This document shows positions 8,901 to 16,153 of a stretch of 43,076 nucleotides of DNA, piece after piece (position 1 is the stretch's first letter; the number at the start of each line of letters is the position of its first letter). This stretch comes from an uncultured Clostridia bacterium. GTDB lineage: Bacteria; Bacillota; Clostridia; UMGS1810. The notes under the pieces are model-generated. The model had not been told where the DNA came from. It worked only from the letters and a program-made list of their open reading frames with translations, and ran no database searches. A program made the translations under genes and the position numbers. The stretch is from contig CALGRC010000161.1 of assembly GCA_937959315.1 (NCBI GenBank), forward strand, positions 1 through 43,076. The letters are read 5' to 3'.

Positions 8901-9536
8901 AAGGTTTGCCGAAAACCCGGTCACCGTTTCCATATAGGCGTTGGACGACAGCCCCGCGGTTTTGAACGCATCGTTTGCGTATGCCTGCACCGTGCCGGAG
9001 GATTCTTTGAACAGCGTATCGACGCCGCCGATGAGCTGTTCATAGTCCGCATACGCACCCACCGACATGCCAACCGCCGTACCGACAGCGACAATCCCGG
9101 CAATCAGCCCCTTAAATGACAGCCTCGCCAGCTTTTTTAAACCAGACAGCGCCGCCGCTGCGGATTTTCGGGCAATGTCAGTCAGGTCAAGGTTGATTTT
9201 TGAAAGTTCTGATTTTAGTTTTGTAAATGATGTTTTCCCAAATTCAACCAGCTTCGTGCCAGCTTTTTTCGCGCTTTCGCCAAGCGTTACAAAACCTTTT
9301 TTCAGGCTATCTACAAAACTTTTTGTTGTCCCAAGCCCTGTAATTCCCTTTTTTAATCCTTTGGCAGAATCCCCTAATTCGGTTATCCCCTTTTTCAGGT
9401 CGTCGATCCCATCGGTCAGACCGCCGGTGATGGATTTTTTGAGCTTATCCATTTCTTTGTTGACTTTTAACAGCTCGCCATAGTCGGCGTCCACACTGAT
9501 TTGTATCACATCCGACCGTATCACCTGTTCCGCCAT
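5973..9536 (-). CDS. Tail tape measure protein
   Basis: 1187 aa. It sets tail length and is threaded through the tail tube. The N-terminal 120 residues are charged helices. Residues about 140-340 form the tape-measure N-terminal domain (GGVDTLFKESSGTVQAYAND). Long Ala/Gly/Val-rich hydrophobic segments follow, probably membrane-active during DNA injection. About four repeats of roughly 70 residues built on KQLFETLAGLKSLPKDGG occupy the region near residues 770-1000. The C terminus includes a RNINSPSKVW-type segment (KINSPSKVWEDKG). GGGGGTG precedes the ATG. Confidence 0.95.
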   Translation of the reverse strand: MAEQVIRSDVIQISVDADYGELLKVNKEMDKLKKSITGGLTDGIDDLKKGITELGDSAKGLKKGITGLGTTKSFVDSLKKGFVTLGESAKKAGTKLVEFGKTSFTKLKSELSKINLDLTDIARKSAAAALSGLKKLARLSFKGLIAGIVAVGTAVGMSVGAYADYEQLIGGVDTLFKESSGTVQAYANDAFKTAGLSSNAYMETVTGFSANLLQSLGGDTQKAASYANMAVTDMADNANKMGTSMEMVVETYQSLARGNYEMLDNLKLGYGGTKTELQRLIKDAAKLDKSVDANSMSYANMVQAIHVVQTEMGITGTTAKEAASTITGSFAAMKSAWKNMLPAFVKGGDDFDQCLNNLVDSALTFSGNVMPAIEKALSGVGLFIERLAPKIAETLPELSEKLLPPLIRSAASLAGGLVKALPSIIRTVANTIVNIAGQQFPVIAKIGNFFKSNAESIAGAIKKIVPAVIALAAAFKGFQAAGSITALFGGKKGGRKKAGGLFDGLAKINVKGVLKGIAAFTVVVVALGALVFAISKVFSGGVDVKALVQVVGMIGVLGVVGAALSGLSGLIGMIPVPTVLKGLASIGLVLTGLGALLFAATKVFSGGVNLVGMVQVVALIGLVGTVGAGLAALSGAVGLIPFPVVLMGLAGIAAALGGFTAVILAFGKLSEIPGFREFLTTGGDTLALLFSQIGKIFGSGVAGFLQGLTSTLPQIGASIAGFLNAISGGFSGLQGVDLAGVGAFFQSIGAFMVMMAGEKLISFFTGGLDLGKLGAGLTGFVTSAQGFFIAVAALPEAGFTKATQLFDALAGMKSLPKDGGVVGWFSGGLDFGKLSDGLKQLSNGNVTGFFNTAAGIDPNGFDRAKQLFETLAGLKSLPKDGGVAGWFMGGLDFQKIASGLAALSGAGVVGFFVTMATVNPAGFENAKQLFDTLGALPKTGWLAQLFTGSVSLAGLGADLGAFATYAAPFLTAVASVEPAKIAALWDGLAQAERVKTNFASLAQMVKTACTGMVNTVKQTISQIKSAFSSVNLSSSGAQMLNGLIAGMNSRKAAAVSTARSIAQAINREFDKVQKINSPSKVWEDKGSYMIQGGVIGMEKEMPKLQATAQQAGRFAMPYDGSTRGDSYAYTSTRSVENNTVSPVFNLTINANGGDGRTLERKVKGWVKDAIDDTFDMMSRKSPRLQEI

Positions 9537-9571
9537 CTGCCATCACCCCCTTTGGTTTGCAAAATGGCAGT

Positions 9572-9606
9572 AAAAAAGCACCTACCCACTCACAGGATAG
9601 ATGCTT
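9572..9606 (-). terminator. Intrinsic terminator, shared type, copy B
   Basis: Arms AAGCACCTACCC (9576-9587) and GGATAGATGCTT (9595-9606), with six U in the leftward transcript. It lies 13 bases after the hicB stop and is nearly identical to copies at 4627-4660 and 18295-18326. Confidence 0.88.
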
Positions 9607-9619
9607 GGCACTTAAAATT

Positions 9620-9964
9620 TTATTTACTCAGTTTATATAACGCATACTGGTTTAGTGACACACCCTCTCGCTGCGCTTCTATCGCCAGCGACTGGTGCAA
9701 TGACTTTGGCACCCGCACGACAAATTTTCCGCTGTAATCCTCTACCGACTGCGGCATCGGAACGGCAAATCCATTTTCCAGCTTGGTTTCTATATACCCT
9801 TCCATCGCCTCCAGAATATTGCGGTATGCCTCGTCAAAGGTGTCTCCGGTACTCTGGCAGCCATCCAATTCCAACACACGCGCATAAAAATAGCTGCCGC
9901 TTTCGTCATTGATTGGCTGGATGATAAAATTGTACGGCAATTTCAAATACTCCTTCACGTCCAT
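9620..9964 (-). CDS. hicB: HicB-family antitoxin
   Basis: 114 aa from the ATG at 9964, with AAGGAGG well placed upstream. The N-terminal half is the partially degraded RNase-H-like HicB fold (YFYARVLELDGCQSTGDTFD). The C-terminal 40 residues form a ribbon-helix-helix DNA-binding domain (KFVVRVPKSLHQSLAIEAQ). It neutralises HicA and probably represses the operon. Here the antitoxin is the second gene, the classical hicAB order. Confidence 0.92.
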   Translation of the reverse strand: MDVKEYLKLPYNFIIQPINDESGSYFYARVLELDGCQSTGDTFDEAYRNILEAMEGYIETKLENGFAVPMPQSVEDYSGKFVVRVPKSLHQSLAIEAQREGVSLNQYALYKLSK

Positions 9965-10008
9965 GATACCATACCTCCTTCTATATCTGCACCCCACACA
10001 AGGATAGG

Positions 10009-10233
10009 TTATTTCCCTATCCTGCGCAAGATGTCCTTTACATATACGGCTTTGAGTGGCGTTTCATCTTTTACGGTAATCACATCGCCTGTTTTGTTGA
10101 TATACTGCATATGCGACCCCCGTTTCCTGTCCATCCGGTATCCGAAGTATTCCAGCACTTTTTGCGCTTCCGCACTCCGTATCCCGTTTGGCTGGTTTTT
10201 CATTTTTTCCACCAGCTTTTCAATACTCGCCAT
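10009..10233 (-). CDS. hicA: HicA-family mRNA interferase toxin
   Basis: 74 aa, a dsRBD-like fold that degrades mRNA. The catalytic histidine is His41 in RKRGSHMQY. Together with hicB it forms a self-contained cassette with its own consensus promoter and terminator, placed between the tail chaperone and the tape measure gene, two genes that are normally adjacent. This argues for insertion of the cassette as a moron. Confidence 0.93.
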   Translation of the reverse strand: MASIEKLVEKMKNQPNGIRSAEAQKVLEYFGYRMDRKRGSHMQYINKTGDVITVKDETPLKAVYVKDILRRIGK

Positions 10234-10252
10234 GTCCTCACCTCATGTATTT

Positions 10253-10281
10253 ATAGTACCATATATAGTATCATTTGTCAA
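10253..10281 (-). promoter_or_regulatory. Promoter of hicAB
   Basis: Reading leftward: TTGACA (10281-10276), 17-bp spacer, TACTAT (10258-10253), 20 bases before the hicA ATG. ATAGTA-type direct repeats in and around the -10 box could be HicB binding sites. Confidence 0.85.
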
Positions 10282-10299
10282 GAGGTATTTTCAAATTTT

Positions 10300-10505
10300 T
10301 TATTGTTTCCGCTTCATCGCCCGTTTTTCTGCCTCTATCTGTATATCCAGCGCAATGTTGGCGCGCCGCACATCATTCGGCGACATATAGTCCCGTCCAA
10401 ACACCGTCCGAAAATCAAAACCGCGCCCTTCGGCGACCACCAGCCGCCAAAGCCCCCAGTTGTCCTCAACTTCTTTCCTTAGCTGGCTTCTGCTCTTTTT
10501 TGTCT
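10300..10505 (-). CDS. Frameshift extension of tail assembly chaperone (gpT-like)
   Basis: This minus-strand frame has no start of its own but reads 64 codons (including VEDNWGLWRLVVAEGRGFD) to a TAA at 10300-10302. It overlaps the end of the chaperone gene in the +1 frame. A run of six A (10501-10496) at GAC-AAA-AAA-GAG allows a +1 shift, with Lys-tRNA re-pairing on AAG. Contractile and long-tailed phages commonly make such a G/GT pair, whose long form binds the tape measure protein. The direction (+1 or -2) is inferred. Confidence 0.72.
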
Positions 10506-11029
10506 CGAAAGTTGCCCTGCATCACCCCGCGCGCAAATGCCGCAACCTCGTTTAATTCTTTCATCACGCCCCAGCCGTTCATCGCCTCTTTGGCAAAATC
10601 TGTGACGTCTTTTAAATCCCGCATGGTTTCAAAATCGTCCGGCGACAGGTTTTCTGGTTGCACAATGACGTTTTCCAGCAAATATTTGGTCAGCTTTTCG
10701 GTGCTGGTATTGCCGGTGCCGTCAATGTACGATTCATCAATCGCACGCAGCGCACACAAAACGCCGCCGAATTTTGCCGTGTACTCTTTGCTGCCAATTT
10801 GCTTTTTCTCTGTTTTTCCAATTTTGTCTTTGCCAAAATCGTCCAGCGACAGCTTTGGCGACACAATCACGCAGTCAAACAGGTATTTGTACAGCTTTTC
10901 CACACTGGTGTTTTCCGTTCCGTCAATATACGATTCATCTACCGCGCGCAGCGCCTCTGCAATACCGTTAAACTGCGCCGTGTATTCCACGCCGCCAATG
11001 GTCTTTTTGACCGTATAAAAATTCTGCAT
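10466..11029 (-). CDS. Tail assembly chaperone (gpG/XkdN-like, short form)
   Basis: 187 aa. Two related halves of about 60-70 residues share an ALRAVDESYIDGT / ALRAIDESYIDGT motif (near residues 27-39 and 91-103), so the protein arose by internal duplication. It sits between the tail tube gene and the tape measure gene, the standard place for the chaperone. A poly-A slippery run near its 3' end leads into the gpT-like extension ending at 10300. Confidence 0.75.
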   Translation of the reverse strand: MQNFYTVKKTIGGVEYTAQFNGIAEALRAVDESYIDGTENTSVEKLYKYLFDCVIVSPKLSLDDFGKDKIGKTEKKQIGSKEYTAKFGGVLCALRAIDESYIDGTGNTSTEKLTKYLLENVIVQPENLSPDDFETMRDLKDVTDFAKEAMNGWGVMKELNEVAAFARGVMQGNFRDKKEQKPAKERS

Positions 11030-11087
11030 GCACTTTGCCTCCTATTTTATGAAAAATGGGACGGGATACCTCCCGCCCCACGTACCG

Positions 11088-11492
11088 TCATACGCGGTTG
11101 GTATAACCGTCCGCCACTTGGATGGTAAACTCCGCGTCGCCAGCTTCCGCGCCAAGCTCCAAAGACGGCGCTTCTGCTATCACGCCGTAATCCCCGCCAA
11201 AGCTGATACCCAGTTTTTTGTTAATCCCGCGTACCGGGAAAAATTCCTTGCTATTTAACAGGTCCAGCATATACCCAAGCTGCGGGCTGGTTTTCATCAG
11301 CGTTACCGTCAGCGTGTGCAGGTCGTTGTTGGTTTCATTGAATACCGCATCCCCTTGGGCGCCATATACAAATTCGCCTCGTGCTTCGGATTTTTCCCAT
11401 GTCAGCATGCTGTCCTCTGCATAGCCGGTAATATACACCCCGCCGATTGTCAGGCTGGTGTCTTTCGCATTATATCTCACAGGTTCCGTCAT
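11088..11492 (-). CDS. Tail tube protein (DUF3277 type)
   Basis: 134 aa, the usual size of tube proteins of contractile phages. The N terminus (YNAKDTSLTIGGVYITGYAED) and the NNDLHTLTVTLMKTSPQLGY segment match the DUF3277 tube family. A GGGGGG ribosome binding site precedes the ATG. It follows the sheath gene, as in myophages, and the product would polymerise into the inner tube. Confidence 0.85.
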   Translation of the reverse strand: MTEPVRYNAKDTSLTIGGVYITGYAEDSMLTWEKSEARGEFVYGAQGDAVFNETNNDLHTLTVTLMKTSPQLGYMLDLLNSKEFFPVRGINKKLGISFGGDYGVIAEAPSLELGAEAGDAEFTIQVADGYTNRV

Positions 11493-11508
11493 GTCTTATC
11501 CCCCCTTA

Positions 11509-12507
11509 TTACACCGTTACCGTGCCGTTAATCTTTGCAGTATGGATTGCTCCAGCCAGTTCAAAATTGAATTTCCCATATGGATAATTACGCGTCGCAC
11601 GGTCAACTTCGGTCGTCTGGCTGCGCAGTGCAAAGCTGGTCGCATACAGCGGTTTTCCATCGTCATCCTCTGCAATCATGCCATTTTTGTATCCGTTCGA
11701 CAGCACCGCCTGCACTTCCGCTTCCAGCATCCCAATGCCAGCGTTGGTATACGGCACTTTATTGTTGTTATTAAATATCTTCTGCGTTTTGTACGCAATA
11801 TTTTGGATAATGTAATCGTTACTGTCCACAATGTCCGCGTACTCGCCGGCTGCGGTTTTGCCTTCGCTGGTGACAATATCGCCCGCTTTTTCTACAATGG
11901 TATTTGCACCCAGCGCATGAATTTCCTCCAGTTCTGTATCGGATAGTTCCATCGGCTCTACGCCCTTGATTATCATGTTTTTGTAGGTAAAGCCGCCTGC
12001 TTCCAGCCCGGCTGTTACGCCGACCACTGCAGCAGCTTCATTTTTCCCGCCAGTGTGATATACAACAAATGTCCTATCATAAGTCTTGACCGTCTCGTAC
12101 AGCGTTGTCAAAGCAGATTTATCGCTTACAGACAAAAACAGCATTTTGTCTGTACCTTCGATATAGGCTGCCAGTGCCGCCGCATTGGTATTTTGCGCAT
12201 CATCCAACAGCACCAGCTGCCGCCAACCTTTATTCAAATATTTTGCCAGCCCGTCTGTGGAAAATGTCTTTTGTTTATATACCGCAATTTTTGCCGGCGC
12301 ATCTTCCTGCAAAAACAGCAGCTCCGCCGCTTTGTATACCGACGAATCTGCCGCATAGCCGGCTGTTACCAATTCATCCAATTCAGTATATTCGCCGTAC
12401 AAATCCGCTTCCGCCGTCGAATCCACCACAAACAGCAGCGGAAACCATGTGCCAACATTACCTGTCGGTTTAGACAGCGAAATGGTTACCTCTACATCCA
12501 ATGCCAT
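11509..12507 (-). CDS. Contractile tail sheath protein (DUF3383 type)
   Basis: 332 aa. Residues ALDVEVTISLSKPTGNVGTW at the start and the VYKAAELLFLQEDAPAKIAV segment match the compact DUF3383 sheath family. The C-terminal IQNIAYKTQKIF region matches the conserved strand-exchange part. Its presence defines a contractile tail. The ribosome binding site lies within the 3' end of the preceding 55-aa gene. Confidence 0.87.
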   Translation of the reverse strand: MALDVEVTISLSKPTGNVGTWFPLLFVVDSTAEADLYGEYTELDELVTAGYAADSSVYKAAELLFLQEDAPAKIAVYKQKTFSTDGLAKYLNKGWRQLVLLDDAQNTNAAALAAYIEGTDKMLFLSVSDKSALTTLYETVKTYDRTFVVYHTGGKNEAAAVVGVTAGLEAGGFTYKNMIIKGVEPMELSDTELEEIHALGANTIVEKAGDIVTSEGKTAAGEYADIVDSNDYIIQNIAYKTQKIFNNNNKVPYTNAGIGMLEAEVQAVLSNGYKNGMIAEDDDGKPLYATSFALRSQTTEVDRATRNYPYGKFNFELAGAIHTAKINGTVTV

Positions 12508-12509
12508 TG

Positions 12510-12677
12510 TTATTTCGCCCCTTTCTTTACCTCTTTCGCGGCCATTTGCGTCCGGCTTTCCGCCGCCTGTTTAGCCGCATCTTTTTTTAATCGTTCGTTT
12601 TCTTTTGTGAGCCTGTCAACCTCATTTTGCAGCTTGACATACTCACTGCGCCTGACGCGCATCAGCACATCCAGCAT
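12510..12677 (-). CDS. Small coiled-coil protein before the sheath gene
   Basis: 55 aa with GGAGGG eight bases before the ATG. The product is highly charged with heptad-like spacing (YVKLQNEVDRLTKENERLKK), so probably a short coiled coil, with a basic tail. Its end overlaps the ribosome binding site of the sheath gene. It belongs to a tight series of start-stop overlaps. Function not recognised; a virion-associated or assembly role is only an inference from position. Confidence 0.6.
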   Translation of the reverse strand: MLDVLMRVRRSEYVKLQNEVDRLTKENERLKKDAAKQAAESRTQMAAKEVKKGAK

Positions 12678-12688
12678 GATTTTCCCTC

Positions 12689-12865
12689 CTACATATCATC
12701 CTCGGTCGCCGCAAATCCCGTCTTTATGGCGGCCAGCTGCTGCTCTAACTGCGTCACTTTATTTTCCAGTGCCGTAAGACTCTGGTTGTCCGCCTTTGCA
12801 GCCAGCAAGCCTTTTATTTTGGCTATCAAATACTGCGTCGCAGTATCATTTAGAAATTTCTGCAC
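12689..12865 (-). CDS. Small coiled-coil protein following the fibre-like gene
   Basis: 58 aa starting with GTG at 12865 behind GGGGGTG. The sequence (LTALENKVTQLEQQLAAIK in the second half) predicts a coiled coil. The stop TAG is immediately followed by the ribosome binding site of the next small gene. In related phages, small helical ORFs of this kind accompany fibre genes. The function is unknown. Confidence 0.6.
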   Translation of the reverse strand: MQKFLNDTATQYLIAKIKGLLAAKADNQSLTALENKVTQLEQQLAAIKTGFAATEDDM

Positions 12866-12881
12866 AACCGTTCACCCCCGG

Positions 12882-13856
12882 TCAGGCGGCGAACATTGCA
12901 TCAATTTCCCCGTTCGTGATTGCCACCATGTCGGTCTTTAACATATACGGCGTCAAATCCACTGTGGTATCGCCAATCTTTTCCCATTTGTTGTTTATGA
13001 CCATCCATTCTACATACACATTGTCCTCGCTGTCCGCATCTGCCGAAACCATATAGATGGTATCCGCATCCGCTTCTGCCACCTCCGGCAAGGATTCAAC
13101 AATGGTACGTTTCAAATGACCCGCGCTTCCAACCGCGGTTGCAATGGCGGAATCGGTTTCCGTTTTGGTATATGCATCGGTAATGCCATACCCAGCCAGC
13201 GTCGTGGCTTTGTCCGCCTTACCGGAAATATCCTGGTGCTCGGTCAAAAATCCGCTGTCATTGGTAAGTTCAGAAGTTGCCGTAGGCACCTCAATGTCCA
13301 CCGCGCGCTGTCCGTCTGGCGTGAGTGCCTCGCCGTTTTTCTTCACCGTTATAATGACGTTCCGTTCTGCATCCGCCGGCGCGTGCGCGGCCTGCGAATG
13401 GGTATATGCCGCGTCATAATTTGCTTTCAACGCGTTGGTCAAGTCGTTCGTCACCGTAGGCAAATCGGTCTTTGCCGCATAATAGGACGGCGCCTGCCCG
13501 CCCAATTTTGCCGCGTCGTCCACCACGCCGTCATCGTCGGTGTCATAGACGGCTTTCATCATATCGCCGCCGCCAAGCTCGCTTATGCTTTCAATCAAGT
13601 CCTGAATCTTACCGTCCAGCACTTTTCCCTGTGCCGCCGACAGCGCATTGACCGACGATGTACTGGTCAGCACATCCTCTACCGTCGTATTGTTGGCGCC
13701 GGCCTCAATCCCAGCCAGCTTTTCTTTTTCTGTGGTGGTATAGTCGTTTGTCGACAGCCCTTTTCCCGCTTCGGTGTTTACCTTTTTTGCAAGCTCAGCC
13801 TTCATTAAGTTGTTGTAATACAAAAGGCCGCTGTAGTCTAAATATTTATTTGCCAT
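12882..13856 (-). CDS. Head/neck fibre-like protein
   Basis: 324 aa. It contains fibre features: short beta-spiral repeats with TEKEKLAGIEAGANN near residue 45, SELTNDSGFLTEHQDISGKA in the middle, and trimer-type YTKTETDSAIATAVG. Unlike the true tail fibre at the window edges, it lies between the neck proteins and the sheath, so it may form capsid or collar whiskers rather than tail fibres. The stop overlaps the upstream gene start as TAATG. The specific attachment site is inferred only. Confidence 0.6.
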   Translation of the reverse strand: MANKYLDYSGLLYYNNLMKAELAKKVNTEAGKGLSTNDYTTTEKEKLAGIEAGANNTTVEDVLTSTSSVNALSAAQGKVLDGKIQDLIESISELGGGDMMKAVYDTDDDGVVDDAAKLGGQAPSYYAAKTDLPTVTNDLTNALKANYDAAYTHSQAAHAPADAERNVIITVKKNGEALTPDGQRAVDIEVPTATSELTNDSGFLTEHQDISGKADKATTLAGYGITDAYTKTETDSAIATAVGSAGHLKRTIVESLPEVAEADADTIYMVSADADSEDNVYVEWMVINNKWEKIGDTTVDLTPYMLKTDMVAITNGEIDAMFAA

Positions 13857-14140
13857 TATACAGTCACCGTCCCTTTCATCATGTTAAAAATATCCTCATT
13901 CGTAATGACTCCAACCGTCGGGTCCACCTCGGCCCCGGCGTCGAGCTTTTTTCCAAGCAGGGCGTCCGCTTCCTGCTTGGTGTAAAACTGCCCTTTGTTC
14001 AGCAGGTTCTGGCGTATTTTGTCGCCGTACATAGACGTATCCGTATCATACGGCACCGGTACGCCGTTTTCCTCCAGCGCACGTTGGATGTTGTCAAAAT
14101 CGCTAATTGCCTGCCGCACATTGGTTTCCAAATCCGCCAT
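13856..14140 (-). CDS. Fibre-associated small protein
   Basis: 94 aa, starting ADLETNVRQAISDFDNIQRA and containing GQFYTKQEADALLGKKLDAG, both of which recur in small genes next to fibre genes in clostridial phages. It overlaps the fibre-like gene by one base, which implies co-translation. It may anchor or trimerise the fibre. No enzymatic motif is visible. Confidence 0.55.
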   Translation of the reverse strand: MADLETNVRQAISDFDNIQRALEENGVPVPYDTDTSMYGDKIRQNLLNKGQFYTKQEADALLGKKLDAGAEVDPTVGVITNEDIFNMMKGTVTV

Positions 14141-14143
14141 ACG

Positions 14144-14695
14144 CTATAACACCCCCGACAACCTTTCTTCCAATGCCTTGTTGAGCGCGTCGCTGTCCAC
14201 GTCAGGTCTGGAAATCTGTCCGGTTTGCTCATACTCCACCGTTTCAATGTACCCGGCATCCTTCGCCGTATTTTCCAGTACGCTCGTTACTGAAAATACA
14301 ACGTCAAACCCGTTGCGGTATTCAAAATTTACCGTTAAGATATTATCCCGGTTGGTAAGCGCGCCGACCGATTCCACAATCACGCCGTTGTCATCTAAGT
14401 ACACGCTTCCCGCATAGTCCAGCCATTCCCGCGCCTTGACCGCCAGCGTCACGCTCTCGATGTCTTTGTCCGACAGCGCGGTGACGCTCATGGTGGCTGT
14501 AAAATCCTTTGCCGTTTTCCCGTCGTCATACTCGCCGTAGGTCCCGCGGTTTTCCGAGGCAACCGTTGTGACGGTGTACGACAGGTACGGGTACGCCGGC
14601 GGCGCCGCGTTCTGGTTTGCACGGATAACCGGGCAGCCCAGATACGCTTTTAGCCCGCGCGCAACGGTTTCCCGCATACCTTCTATATCAATCAC
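14144..14695 (-). CDS. Neck/tail terminator-like protein
   Basis: 183 aa, starting at GTG 14695 which overlaps the upstream stop as GTGA. The N-terminal half (YPYLSYTVTTVASENRGTYGEY) matches the LIC12616/gp12-like neck terminator family that caps the tail tube before joining to the head. The last 13 residues, LNKALEERLSGVL, are nearly repeated near the C terminus of the next protein upstream in the operon, which is not explained by the fold. Confidence 0.65.
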   Translation of the reverse strand: MIDIEGMRETVARGLKAYLGCPVIRANQNAAPPAYPYLSYTVTTVASENRGTYGEYDDGKTAKDFTATMSVTALSDKDIESVTLAVKAREWLDYAGSVYLDDNGVIVESVGALTNRDNILTVNFEYRNGFDVVFSVTSVLENTAKDAGYIETVEYEQTGQISRPDVDSDALNKALEERLSGVL

Positions 14696-15153
14696 GCCGC
14701 ATCACCGCCTTTTTTCACCAGCACACCGGACAGCCGGTCTTCCAGCGCCTTGTTCAGCTCGCTGTACCCGTCAAAATCTGTGTCCGCGCCGCTGCTTTCG
14801 TCAAACACACTGACAAATTTCATCCGGTAAGACCATACACCGGTAAACGCACTGTTTTCCAACGACTGCTCCAGGCTGTAAATACACCCCTCATACAAAA
14901 CGGTAAACCCAGTAAGGCCATTTACTATCGGGGACAGCGAAAACAAGCGCAAATCCTTTTCCGACAGTACGCCTTCCGCTCGCAGCCGCCGCGCCTCAGA
15001 AAATTTGATGATGGCGCACTGCAAGTCCTGCGCTGTTTTGGTCCCTGCGTGGTACTCGCCGACGTCATCATACCCGCCGCCGCTGTAGGTAATCAGCGTA
15101 TATGCGCTTGCGTATTTTGCAATGAGTGATGAAAAATCAAAATACTGCGGCAC
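14692..15153 (-). CDS. Head-tail connector/head closure-like protein
   Basis: 153 aa, beta-rich (YTLITYSGGGYDDVGEYHAG near the start), in the position of a head-closure protein between the gp10-like and terminator-like genes. Residues 133-145 read LNKALEDRLSGVL and match the extreme C terminus of the adjacent terminator-like protein. The family assignment rests mostly on order and size. Confidence 0.55.
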   Translation of the reverse strand: MPQYFDFSSLIAKYASAYTLITYSGGGYDDVGEYHAGTKTAQDLQCAIIKFSEARRLRAEGVLSEKDLRLFSLSPIVNGLTGFTVLYEGCIYSLEQSLENSAFTGVWSYRMKFVSVFDESSGADTDFDGYSELNKALEDRLSGVLVKKGGDAA

Positions 15154-15168
15154 AGTTTGTCCCCTCCT

Positions 15169-15669
15169 TTACTCCGTTTTCCAGGTGATGCTTTCCAATA
15201 GCCCTCTGGTGTCTATCAGCGGATTGCTGCTGCCCTTCTGTTCTTCAGTGAACGGGTGGTTTGGCGGGCTGGACAGGTTCCGCAGATAGGTTTTTATCGC
15301 CGTTGCAAACTGCTGCCCGCACATATCCAGCATATCGTCCGCCGACAGCGTCCCGTCCAGAACCTTGGCAATCGCCCGCTCGGTCTGCCGTAAAAGGCGG
15401 CTGTTGTTTTTATCAAAGCCGCTGCGCAAAAACGACCGCTCCGGTATTTTTATCACCTTGGTGCTCTGTTTTAGGTGCAGGCCCTGGCTATGCAGATACG
15501 CCCGCATTTTATCGGTGACGGGAATCGTACAGCCATATTCATGAATACCTGCCAGCCACGCATGCCCGCCGGACAGCGCACCAACCTTTACCTTCCTGCC
15601 GTCCATCGCTTCCATCTGGGCTATCATGCTTGGAAATTGGTTCTTTACCGTCTTATACGTTACACCCAT
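15169..15669 (-). CDS. HK97 gp10-like neck protein
   Basis: 166 aa. The conserved pattern of gp10-like/minor tail completion proteins is visible: AGIHEYGCTIPVT near residue 40, followed by IPERSFLRSGFD near residue 75. These proteins act at the head-tail joining region. It lies between the connector gene and the head closure gene. The C terminus (NPLIDTRGLLESITW) also matches the family. Confidence 0.82.
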   Translation of the reverse strand: MGVTYKTVKNQFPSMIAQMEAMDGRKVKVGALSGGHAWLAGIHEYGCTIPVTDKMRAYLHSQGLHLKQSTKVIKIPERSFLRSGFDKNNSRLLRQTERAIAKVLDGTLSADDMLDMCGQQFATAIKTYLRNLSSPPNHPFTEEQKGSSNPLIDTRGLLESITWKTE

Positions 15670-15675
15670 CGCGCA

Positions 15676-16008
15676 TCACCGCCACTTTTCAGCCGCCTGC
15701 ACGAAACGCACCCGGCGTTTTAAATACTGCGGCAGCAATGCATTTGCCACGTCCCAGATAAGCGCCGCCATATCGCTTCCCGTCGTAAACGACTGCGACA
15801 GCCCTTCAATGCTCTCGGACGCAACACCCGGCCGAATCTGCTGCGTTTGGCAAAACTTTGTGATGAACAATTTTGCCGCAGACGGCAGCGATTCCAAGTC
15901 GTGCACATCCAGTACCGTATTTTCGTCCAGCCATTCCAGCGCCGCGTCTGCGCACAGCGTATCAGACGCCGCAATTCCTGCCGCGTCAAGCTGTTCTTTT
16001 GTCAGCAC
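15676..16008 (-). CDS. gp6-like head-tail adaptor
   Basis: 110 aa, taken from the GTG at 16008 (GGTGGG five bases upstream). The frame extends further upstream, but that part overlaps a small gene. A helical protein of this size and place (LFITKFCQTQQIRP, later DMAALIWDVANALLPQYL) fits the gp6-like adaptor that docks on the portal. It overlaps the 49-aa gene by 23 bases. Confidence 0.6.
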   Translation of the reverse strand: MLTKEQLDAAGIAASDTLCADAALEWLDENTVLDVHDLESLPSAAKLFITKFCQTQQIRPGVASESIEGLSQSFTTGSDMAALIWDVANALLPQYLKRRVRFVQAAEKWR

Positions 16009-16135
16009 GTTTACCCACCGCCTTCTGCTCCGGCTTCTTTTTCGCCCGTTTTTGTTCCGGCGCTCCTGCTGCATTTGCAGCAGACTGTTGCAGCATCCGC
16101 CGTTTTCTGCGCAAATTCCAGAATGTACAGCTCAT
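15986..16135 (-). CDS. Small basic protein after the capsid gene
   Basis: 49 aa starting at the ATG at 16135, seven bases after GAGGGGG. The ATG at 16142 abuts that site and cannot use it. The start reads MSCTFWNLRRKRRML and the rest is Lys/Gln/Ala-rich. A similar small basic ORF with a TFWNxRRK start occurs between capsid and adaptor genes of related phages (recalled, not checked). It may bind nucleic acid or the capsid interior. Confidence 0.6.
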   Translation of the reverse strand: MSCTFWNLRRKRRMLQQSAANAAGAPEQKRAKKKPEQKAVGKRADKRTA

Positions 16136-16153
16136 CCGGCATCCCCCTCACGC

